NCBI GenBank assembly: GCA_903643055.1 | Contig: CAHJWV010000385.1 | Location: 1-6,803 of the forward strand | DNA length: 6,803 bases | Direction of reading: 5' to 3' | Origin: Burkholderiales bacterium | GTDB taxonomy: Bacteria; Pseudomonadota; Gammaproteobacteria; Burkholderiales; Burkholderiaceae | Shown: positions 1 through 5,972 of the stretch, piece after piece | How the letters are laid out: each line of letters opens with the position of its first letter | Position numbering within the stretch: position 1 is the first letter of the stretch | Position numbers and translations under genes: made by a program | The notes under the pieces: generated by a model | Database searches by the model: none | Told to the model about the DNA's origin: nothing | What the model saw: the letters and a program-made list of their open reading frames with translations, nothing else

Positions 1-132
1 CTTCACCTCGCGCAACCCGTTGGCCTTACGCCAGAGACCCGCCCTGCTTCGATGGCCATCGCGCCAGCCGCCGGCCGCGCCCTGCCCCGCCCGCTCCAGG
101 CGGGCGACTCGCCGGCATCGGCCACGCGCTGA
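1..132 (+). CDS. Probable 3' end of an upstream gene, possibly the RND adaptor (membrane fusion protein)
   Basis: Frame 1 is open from the window edge to a TGA at 130-132, giving a 43-residue tail rich in Ala, Pro and Arg. It stops 11 bp before the ATG of the RND permease. RND permease genes are usually preceded by the gene for their periplasmic adaptor, and in Burkholderiales these adaptors often end in a low-complexity Ala/Pro tail, so this is the best guess for identity. Nothing diagnostic of the adaptor family (lipoyl, hairpin or beta-barrel domain) lies inside the window, so the assignment is contextual inference. The other two plus-strand frames are also open here: one is the upstream extension of the permease frame, the other runs deep into the permease out of frame. 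The coding status is therefore uncertain. Confidence 0.35.
   Translation, partial: LHLAQPVGLTPETRPASMAIAPAAGRALPRPLQAGDSPASATR
88..106 (+). other. GC-rich hairpin upstream of the RND permease start
   Basis: A perfect 7-bp stem (CGCCCGC at 88-94 pairing with GCGGGCG at 100-106) closes a 5-nt loop TCCAG. It lies 37 bp before the permease ATG, within the probable tail of the upstream gene. No T-run follows, so it is not a convincing terminator. It could influence translation or mRNA stability between adaptor and permease, but in such GC-rich DNA it may be chance. Confidence 0.3.
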
Positions 133-143
133 CGCCGCCCACC

Positions 144-3100
144 ATGTGGTTCACACGCGTCTCGATCGGCAACCCGGTGATGGCCACGATGGTCATGCTG
201 GCCTTTGTCGTGCTCGGCCTGTTCAGCTACCAGCGCCTGTCGGTCGACCAGTTCCCGAACATCGACTTTCCGACCGTCGTCGTCGCGATGGACTATCCCG
301 GCGCCTCGCCGGAGATCGTCGAGAGCGAGGTCACGAAGAAGATCGAAGAAGCCGTCAACACCGTGGCCGGCATCAACTCGCTGTACTCGCGTTCCTACGA
401 AGGTACCTCGGTCGTCATCATCGAGTTCAACCTCGATGTCGATGGGCGCAAGGCCGCCGACGATGTGCGCGAGAAGGTCTCGCTGATCCGCCCGCTGCTG
501 CGCGATGAGGTCAAGGAGCCGCGCATCTCGCGCTTCGATCCGCAAAGCGTGCCGATCTTCAACGTCGCGGTGCTGTCCGATGAGGGCCAGGCCAAGCCGG
601 GCACCGCGGCTGCACGCGGGGTCGCCCCTACCCCGCAAGAGCTAACGACCTGGGCCACGCAAGTGCTGCAAAAGCGCTTGGAGAACGTGCGTGGCGTCGG
701 CTCGGTCAGCGTGGTCGGCGGCGTGTCGCGCCAGATCAATCTCTATGTGAAGCCGGCCGCGCTCGAAGCGCTGGGCTTGAGCGTCGATCAGGTCGTGGCC
801 GCGGTGCGCAGCGAGAACCAGGAGCTGCCGATGGGCGCGATTCAGTCGCGCGACCAGGAGCGCGTCGTGCAGATCAATGCCCGGCTGAAACGGCCGGAAG
901 ACTTCCGCGAGATCGTCGTTGCGCGGCGCGGGCCGGGCAGTGGCAATGCGGTCAAGCTGTGGCAGGTGGCCGATGTCACCGACGGCCCGCAGGAGGTCGA
1001 AAGCCTCGCGCTCTACAACGGCCAGCGCACCGTGCTGCTGTCGGTGCAGAAGTCGCAAGGCGAGAACACCATTAGCGTCGTCGACGGCCTCAACAAGGCC
1101 CTGGCCGATTCGGCTGCGCTGCTGCCGCCAGGCGTGCGGGTCGAGGTCAACCGCGACAACTCGCGCTCGATTCGCGTCTCGGTGGCCAACGTCAAGCGCA
1201 CGCTGTTCGAAGGCGCCGCGTTGACGGTGCTGATCGTGTTCCTGTTCCTGAACTCATGGCGCTCGACCGTCATCACCGGCCTGACCTTGCCGATCGCGCT
1301 GATCGGCACGTTTCTCTTCATGTACGTCTTCGGCTTCACGATCAACACCATCACGATGATGGCGCTGAGCTTGTGCGTCGGGCTGTTGATCGATGACGCC
1401 ATCGTCGTGCGCGAGAACATCGTTCGCCATGTGCAGATGGGCAAGAGCGCGCACCAGGCCGCACTCGATGGCACCAACGAGATCGGCCTCGCGGTGCTGG
1501 CGACCACGCTGTCGATCGTCGCGGTGTTCCTGCCGATCGGCTTCATGGGCGGCATCGTCGGCAAGTTCTTCCATGAGTTCGGCCTGACCATCGTGGCCGC
1601 GGTGCTGATCTCGATGTTCGTCAGCTTCACGCTCGACCCGATGCTGTCCAGCATCTGGAACGATCCGCAGGCGCATGGTGGCCCTCGCCATGGCCCGCCG
1701 GTCACGCTGTACGACAAGACCATCGGCCGCGTCACGCACCTGTTCGATCGGCTGACCGAAGCCTTGTCGCGCGGCTATCAGGGCATTCTTCGCTGGGCGC
1801 TGGCGCACAAGCTGTCGACGCTGGGGTTGGCGCTGGCCACCTTCATCGGCAGCTTCTTCGTGATCCCGCTGCTCGGCGCCGAGTTCGTGCCGAAGGCCGA
1901 CTTCTCCGAGACGCAGATCAACTTCTATACGCCGGTCGGCTCGTCGCTCGACGTGACCGAAGCGCGCGCCCGGCAGATCGATGCCACGCTGCGCGAGATG
2001 CCCGAGGTCAAGTACACCGTGACCACGATCAATAGCGGCCAGGCCGCCGGCAAGATCTATGGCTCGGTCTACATCCGCATGGTCGACCGCCAACTGCGCA
2101 ACCGCAGCATCGACCAGATGAGCGTGCCGCTGCGCGAGCGCCTGGCCCGCATTCCCGGCATCACCGTCACCAACATCGGCCAGACCGACCTCGGCGGCGG
2201 CAAGAGCCTGCAGTTTTCGGTGCAAGGCAGCGACCTCGCCGAGCTCGAGCGCCTGTCGGCCTTGATCATGCCGAAGCTGCGCGACATTCCCGGCCTCGTC
2301 GACCTCGACAGCACGCTGAAGCCGAACAAGCCGACGGTGGCCATCGACGTGAAGCGCGACGCGGCGTCCGATGTCGGCCTCAACGTCAACGCGCTGTCGA
2401 CCAGCCTGCGCACGCTGGTGGCCGGCACGACCGTGGGCAACTGGCGCGCGCCCGATGGCGAGAACTACGACGTCAACGTGCGCCTGACCCCCGGCACCCG
2501 CACCTCGATCGCCGACCTGCAGCGCCTGCCGATCAACGTCGCCCCCGGCAGCGATGGCGTGCCGCGCTCGGTGCGGCTGTCGCAGGTGGCCGACATCACC
2601 GCGTCGACCGGCCCGAACCAGATCAACCGCCGTGACCTGAACCGCGAGATCAACATCGACGCCAATGCCTTCGGCCGCAGCAGCGGCGACGTCGCGACCG
2701 AGATCCGCCGCGTGCTCGATGGCATCGACTGGCCACCCGGCTACCGCTACAGCTTTGGCGGCTCGACGAAGAACATGAACGAATCGTTCAACTACGCGAT
2801 CGGTGCGCTGGGCCTGGCGGTCATCTTCATCTACATGATTCTTGCCAGCCAGTTCAAGAGCTTTCTGCAGCCGCTGGCGCTGATGAGCTCGCTGCCGCTG
2901 ACGCTGATCGGCGTCGTGCTGACCTTGCTGATGTTTGGTTCGACCCTGAACATGTTCAGCATCATCGGCGTCGTGATGCTGATGGGCCTGGTGACGAAGA
3001 ATGCGATCCTGCTGGTCGACTTCGCAATCCGCTCGCGCGAAGGCGGCACCCCAACCGCTACCGGCATGAACCGCGAAGAAGCGCTGCTGCATGCCGCTGA

Positions 3101-3371
3101 GGTTCGGCTGCGCCCCATTTTGATGACGACGCTGGCCATGATTTTCGGTATGGTGCCGCTGGCCTTCGCGCTGTCCGAAGGCTCCGAACAACGCGCCCCG
3201 ATGGGCCAGGCCGTGATCGGCGGGGTGATCACCTCGTCGCTTCTGACGCTGGTCGTCGTGCCGGTGGTTTACTGTTATCTCGACGATCTGTCGGTGTGGC
3301 TGAAGCGAAAATTCGGCGCCGCGTCACCAGCCGGTCAGACACCTTCTTCCGCGGCCTGGACCGCCCCATAA
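144..3371 (+). CDS. RND (HAE-1/AcrB-type) efflux permease subunit
   Basis: This 1075-residue inner-membrane protein is the proton-driven pump component of a tripartite efflux system. The length and two-fold repeat layout match AcrB/MdtB-type pumps: TM1 at about 11-30, a large periplasmic porter/docking loop to about 340, TM2-6 at about 353-497, TM7 at about 557-577, a second periplasmic loop to about 880, and TM8-12 at about 883-1044. The proton-relay residues are present: adjacent Asp417-Asp418 in GLLIDDAIVV (AcrB D407/D408), Lys952 in GLVTKNAILL (K940), and Arg988 and Thr995 in RLRPILMTT (R971, T978). The ATG at 144 gives the typical N-terminus MWFTRVSIGNPV. It has no clear Shine-Dalgarno, so translation may be coupled to the gene ending at 132. 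The substrate cannot be read from sequence. The paired acidic relay residues and the family resemblance favour organic-compound efflux over heavy-metal export. Confidence 0.95.
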   Translation: MWFTRVSIGNPVMATMVMLAFVVLGLFSYQRLSVDQFPNIDFPTVVVAMDYPGASPEIVESEVTKKIEEAVNTVAGINSLYSRSYEGTSVVIIEFNLDVDGRKAADDVREKVSLIRPLLRDEVKEPRISRFDPQSVPIFNVAVLSDEGQAKPGTAAARGVAPTPQELTTWATQVLQKRLENVRGVGSVSVVGGVSRQINLYVKPAALEALGLSVDQVVAAVRSENQELPMGAIQSRDQERVVQINARLKRPEDFREIVVARRGPGSGNAVKLWQVADVTDGPQEVESLALYNGQRTVLLSVQKSQGENTISVVDGLNKALADSAALLPPGVRVEVNRDNSRSIRVSVANVKRTLFEGAALTVLIVFLFLNSWRSTVITGLTLPIALIGTFLFMYVFGFTINTITMMALSLCVGLLIDDAIVVRENIVRHVQMGKSAHQAALDGTNEIGLAVLATTLSIVAVFLPIGFMGGIVGKFFHEFGLTIVAAVLISMFVSFTLDPMLSSIWNDPQAHGGPRHGPPVTLYDKTIGRVTHLFDRLTEALSRGYQGILRWALAHKLSTLGLALATFIGSFFVIPLLGAEFVPKADFSETQINFYTPVGSSLDVTEARARQIDATLREMPEVKYTVTTINSGQAAGKIYGSVYIRMVDRQLRNRSIDQMSVPLRERLARIPGITVTNIGQTDLGGGKSLQFSVQGSDLAELERLSALIMPKLRDIPGLVDLDSTLKPNKPTVAIDVKRDAASDVGLNVNALSTSLRTLVAGTTVGNWRAPDGENYDVNVRLTPGTRTSIADLQRLPINVAPGSDGVPRSVRLSQVADITASTGPNQINRRDLNREINIDANAFGRSSGDVATEIRRVLDGIDWPPGYRYSFGGSTKNMNESFNYAIGALGLAVIFIYMILASQFKSFLQPLALMSSLPLTLIGVVLTLLMFGSTLNMFSIIGVVMLMGLVTKNAILLVDFAIRSREGGTPTATGMNREEALLHAAEVRLRPILMTTLAMIFGMVPLAFALSEGSEQRAPMGQAVIGGVITSSLLTLVVVPVVYCYLDDLSVWLKRKFGAASPAGQTPSSAAWTAP

Positions 3372-3374
3372 AAT
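3346..3374 (+). promoter_or_regulatory. Weak candidate promoter for the pcm-like gene
   Basis: TAAAAT at 3369-3374 matches the -10 consensus at five of six positions and overlaps the permease stop codon. It lies about 50 bp before the ATG at 3426. The region 16-18 bp upstream (around 3346-3352, CTTCCGC) is a poor -35 match. This could give the methyltransferase-rhodanese-tolC block expression independent of the permease, but the evidence is only the -10-like box in otherwise GC-rich DNA. Confidence 0.25.
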
Positions 3375-3412
3375 GCGCCGCCGCTTTCACTCCCATCCCT
3401 TTTCTTGCAGCC

Positions 3413-3416
3413 GAGG
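3413..3416 (+). promoter_or_regulatory. Shine-Dalgarno of the pcm-like gene
   Basis: GAGG at 3413-3416 sits 9 nt before the ATG at 3426. This supports that start over an in-frame TTG at 3405, which would add seven residues (MQPRPAA) and place the GAGG inside the coding region. Confidence 0.55.
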
Positions 3417-3425
3417 CCCGCAGCC

Positions 3426-4100
3426 ATGACCCATCCCGTCAATATCGAACAAGCCCGTTTCAACATGATCGAGCAGCAGATCCGGCCTTGGGATGTGCTG
3501 GACACCGGCATCCTCGCGCTGCTGGCCATCGTCAAGCGCGAAGATTTCGTGCCGGTGGCTTACCGCTCGATGGCCTTCTTCGATACCGAAGTGCCACTGC
3601 CGGCCACGGGCGAGTTGCAGCACATGCTGGCGCCGCGCGTCGAAGCGCGTCTGCTGCAGGAGCTGGATGTGCGCCGCCATGAGCGCGTGCTCGAAATCGG
3701 CGCCGGCTCGGGCTACATGGCGGCACTGCTGTCGCACAAGGCGCGCGAAGTCGTCACCGTCGAGATCGACCCGAAGCTGGCGCAGTTCGCAAGCAGCAAC
3801 CTGAAGCGCGCCGGCATCTCGAACGTGCAGGTCATCGAAGGCGATGCCTCGAAGCGCCTGCCTTCGCCCGGCCCGTTTGACGTGATTGCGCTGTCGGGCT
3901 CGGTGGCCGCAGTGCCGCCATCCCTGTTGGCCGAGTTGAAGGTCGGCGGCCGGCTGACCGCCATCGTCGGCCAGGAGCCGGTGATGTGCGGTGTGCTGAT
4001 CACCCGCGTCAGCGAGAAAGAGTTCAAGAGCATCAACCTCTTCGATCTCGTCGCGCCGCGCTTGTCGGGCTTCGAAGAACCTTCCCGCTTCCACTTCTGA
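3426..4100 (+). CDS. pcm: Protein-L-isoaspartate O-methyltransferase family protein (divergent)
   Basis: A 224-residue cytosolic SAM-dependent methyltransferase of the PCMT family, whose classical members methylate L-isoaspartyl residues in damaged proteins to start their repair. The SAM-binding motif I is clear (VLEIGAGSGYMAALL, residues 88-102), followed by an acidic motif II end (TVEID, Glu113) and EGDAS at 138-142. The N-terminus (RFNMIEQQIRPWDV, 11-24) is typical of the proteobacterial subgroup. The segment that in E. coli Pcm reads GQGQTISQP is here TGELQHMLAP (61-70), and the later VTAAPPEIP region is LSGSVAAVP (156-164). Known isoaspartate-recognition elements are therefore replaced, and activity on isoaspartate is doubtful. 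The fold assignment is firm and the function is not. The stop overlaps the next start (TGATG), which suggests translational coupling to the rhodanese gene. Confidence 0.88.
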   Translation: MTHPVNIEQARFNMIEQQIRPWDVLDTGILALLAIVKREDFVPVAYRSMAFFDTEVPLPATGELQHMLAPRVEARLLQELDVRRHERVLEIGAGSGYMAALLSHKAREVVTVEIDPKLAQFASSNLKRAGISNVQVIEGDASKRLPSPGPFDVIALSGSVAAVPPSLLAELKVGGRLTAIVGQEPVMCGVLITRVSEKEFKSINLFDLVAPRLSGFEEPSRFHF

Positions 4101-4438
4101 TGGAACAGCTGCCTGTGCGTGAGGTCAAGGCGCTGCTGGCCCGGCTCGGGCCGGGCAGCGACCCGGTGATCCTGGATGTGCGTGAGCCCTGGGAAGTGCA
4201 CCTCGCCTCGCTGCAGCTCGATGGCGCGCGCACCGTCTGCATTCCGATGCAGCAGCTGCCGCAACGCTTGAGCGAGTTGCAGCCGTCACAGCCCATCCTC
4301 GGTTTGTGCCATCACGGCATACGCAGCCTGCAAGTCGTCGCATTCCTCGAACGCCAGGGCTATGAGCAGCTGTACAACATCGCCGGCGGCATCGATGCCT
4401 GGTCTCAGGAGGTCGATTCCTCCGTGCCCGCCTACTGA
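4100..4438 (+). CDS. Single-domain rhodanese-like protein (sulfurtransferase)
   Basis: A 112-residue, single rhodanese domain protein of GlpE-like size with no signal peptide, so presumably cytosolic. It has the N-terminal VILDVREPWEV segment (23-33, CH2A-type motif), the active-site loop CHHGIRS with catalytic Cys70, and the C-terminal YNIAGGIDAWS motif (92-102). A six-residue loop after Cys fits sulfane-sulfur transfer, as in GlpE or PspE, and not the seven-residue phosphatase-type loop of Cdc25/arsenate reductase relatives. The ATG at 4100 shares its A with the TGA of the preceding methyltransferase, so the two are probably translated together. The frame stays open upstream to 3986, but that would run through the methyltransferase gene, and the ATG gives the natural domain start. 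The physiological acceptor is unknown. Its link to a TolC channel gene is positional only. Confidence 0.92.
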   Translation: MEQLPVREVKALLARLGPGSDPVILDVREPWEVHLASLQLDGARTVCIPMQQLPQRLSELQPSQPILGLCHHGIRSLQVVAFLERQGYEQLYNIAGGIDAWSQEVDSSVPAY

Positions 4439-4498
4439 CCGCCACCTGACTTTCCATCGAGTCACCCCACCAGAATTTTCATCGCAAGGAACGTTTCC

Positions 4499-5845
4499 AT
4501 GTCTGCTGCCTCCTTCATCCGCCTGCCCAAGCTCAGCCTTCTGGCGATGGCTTGCGCCCTCAGCCTGGGGGCGTCACAGGCCCAGGCACAGAGCCTGACG
4601 GAGCTGTATGACACGGCCCGCAGCTACGACGCGGCTTACCTCGCGTCACGCGCGCTGGCCGAATCGGCGCAGGCCCGGGCCGACCAGATTCACGCGCTGC
4701 GCCGGCCCAGCCTCGGCTTGGCGCTGTCGGCCTCGCGCACGAAGGCCGTCTCGCCGACCGGTGAAACCAATGCGAGCGGGCCGGAGGCCAGCCTGAGCGG
4801 CCGCCAGAGCCTGTTCAACCGCGCCAACGACGTGACGATCGACCAAGCCGACCGCAGCGTCGAGGCGGCCCGCGCCGACCTCGAAACTGCCGAGCAGGAA
4901 TTGATCGTGCGTGTGGCCCAGAACTACTTCGACGTGCTGGGCGCACAAGACACGTTGACCACCGCGCGGGCCAACAAGACGGCGATCTCCGAGCAACTGG
5001 CTTCGGCCAAGCGCAACTTCGAAGTCGGCACCGCCACGATCACCGACACCCGCGAAGCCCAGGCCCGCTACGACTTGTCGACCGCCCAGGAGATCGCGGC
5101 CGACAACGACCTGCGAACCAAGCGCATCGCGCTCGATCAACTGGTCGGCCGCATCAACGTGCAACCGCTGCCGCTGGCCACCCCGGTCGTGCTGCCTGCC
5201 ATCCAGCCTAACAACGTGGAAGACTGGGTCGCGCAGACCGAGCAATCGCCTTCGGTTCGCAAGGCCGTGGTCGGCTATGAAGTCGCGAGGCTCGAAACCG
5301 AGAAGGCCCGCGCCGGCCACCTGCCGACACTCGATCTGACCGGTGGCTACAACCGTGGCCGTACCCATGCCGACGGTACGCAAGGCCAGCAAGGCTTCGA
5401 CTATTCCGGCCCGACCCGCCAATCAAGCGTCGCGATCACGCTCAACGTGCCGCTCTTCGCTGGCTTCTCGGTACAAAACCGCATCAAGGAAACGCTGTCG
5501 CTTGAAGAGCAGGCCCGCAACAACCTCGACGCCGCACGCCGTGGTGTGGCCCAGGCCACGCGCCAGGTGTTCTTCGCCGCGCAATCCGGCCAGGCCCAGG
5601 TCGGCGCGCTCGAAGCCTCGGAGTCATCGAGCAAGCTGGCGCTGGAAGCCACGCAGCTCGGCTACAAGGTCGGCGTGCGCGTCAACCTCGATGTGCTGAA
5701 TGCGCAGACCCAGCTCTTCACGACCCAGCGCGATCTGGCCAAGGCCCGCTACGACGTGCTGCTGGCCAACCTGCGGCTGCGCCAGGCGGCAGGCCAGTTG
5801 AAGGCGGCCGACATCGCGGCGGTGAACCAGGTGCTGGCGAAGTAA
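4499..5845 (+). CDS. tolC: TolC-family outer-membrane efflux channel protein
   Basis: This 448-residue protein is the trimeric outer-membrane duct of tripartite efflux or type I secretion systems. A signal peptide is clear: basic N-region (R8, K11), hydrophobic core 12-25 and cleavage predicted after AQA at residue 30. Two OEP repeats follow (about 32-215 and 235-440), rich in heptad-like alpha-helical sequence. Residues aligning with the E. coli TolC periplasmic entrance are visible: Thr182-Asp183 (ITD) in repeat 1; Tyr389, Arg394 and Asp398 in repeat 2. The second entrance aspartate (E. coli D374) is Asn401. The long C-terminal tail of E. coli TolC is absent. A good Shine-Dalgarno (AAGGA, 4486-4490) lies 8 nt before the ATG. 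A poor promoter-like pair (CTGACT at 4446 and CAGAAT at 4471, spacing 19) precedes it. The natural partner is the RND permease upstream, though a housekeeping TolC may serve several pumps. Confidence 0.93.
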   Translation: MSAASFIRLPKLSLLAMACALSLGASQAQAQSLTELYDTARSYDAAYLASRALAESAQARADQIHALRRPSLGLALSASRTKAVSPTGETNASGPEASLSGRQSLFNRANDVTIDQADRSVEAARADLETAEQELIVRVAQNYFDVLGAQDTLTTARANKTAISEQLASAKRNFEVGTATITDTREAQARYDLSTAQEIAADNDLRTKRIALDQLVGRINVQPLPLATPVVLPAIQPNNVEDWVAQTEQSPSVRKAVVGYEVARLETEKARAGHLPTLDLTGGYNRGRTHADGTQGQQGFDYSGPTRQSSVAITLNVPLFAGFSVQNRIKETLSLEEQARNNLDAARRGVAQATRQVFFAAQSGQAQVGALEASESSSKLALEATQLGYKVGVRVNLDVLNAQTQLFTTQRDLAKARYDVLLANLRLRQAAGQLKAADIAAVNQVLAK

Positions 5846-5885
5846 GCCAGCCGGTAGATAGGGAGGCGGTAAGGATGCCGCTCCT

Positions 5886-5908
5886 GCCATCGGCCGAGGG
5901 TCGATGGC
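5886..5908 (+). terminator. Weak terminator-like hairpin after tolC
   Basis: A 7-bp stem (GCCATCG at 5886-5892 with CGATGGC at 5902-5908) closes a 9-nt loop. It lies about 40 bp after the tolC stop and is followed only by TTAATCCT. The lack of a proper T-run makes intrinsic termination doubtful, but it is the best candidate between the convergent genes. Confidence 0.3.
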
Positions 5909-5957
5909 TTAATCCTGGTGCCGCTCGGCGCCTGGGCTGTCACTGTGACTGTGTCAT

Positions 5958-5972
5958 GCCGCCAGATGCGGC
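5958..5972 (-). terminator. Short hairpin just after the minus-strand gene stop
   Basis: GCCGC at 5958-5962 pairs with GCGGC at 5968-5972 around a 5-nt loop, immediately 3' of the TAG stop (5975-5973) of the minus-strand gene. The stem is only 5 bp and no T-tract follows on the minus strand. An adjacent near-palindrome GTCACTGTGAC occupies 5939-5949. Either may be chance. Confidence 0.2.

Noticed and set aside
3..638. 211-codon minus-strand frame over the permease start
   Set aside because: It overlaps the well-supported permease and has the same Arg/Asp/His-rich antisense composition with no family features.
1254..3191. 645-codon open frame on the minus strand inside the permease gene
   Set aside because: It mirrors the codon structure of the RND permease. 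Its translation is low-complexity (His, Asp, Arg, Gln and Ala rich) with no recognisable domain, as expected for antisense frames in high-GC coding DNA.
3405..3425. TTG start extending the methyltransferase by seven residues
   Set aside because: The ATG at 3426 has GAGG at proper spacing and gives the typical family N-terminus. The extension MQPRPAA adds nothing recognisable.
3387..4094. 235-codon minus-strand frame opposite the methyltransferase gene
   Set aside because: The plus strand encodes a clear SAM-binding methyltransferase here. The antisense product has no coherent domain.
4446..4476. Promoter-like pair CTGACT and CAGAAT before tolC
   Set aside because: Each box matches the consensus at only four of six positions and the 19-bp spacing is long. 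Too weak to list as a feature.
4646..5422. 258-codon minus-strand frame opposite tolC
   Set aside because: The plus strand encodes a TolC protein with signal peptide and both repeats. The antisense frame is a GC-bias shadow.
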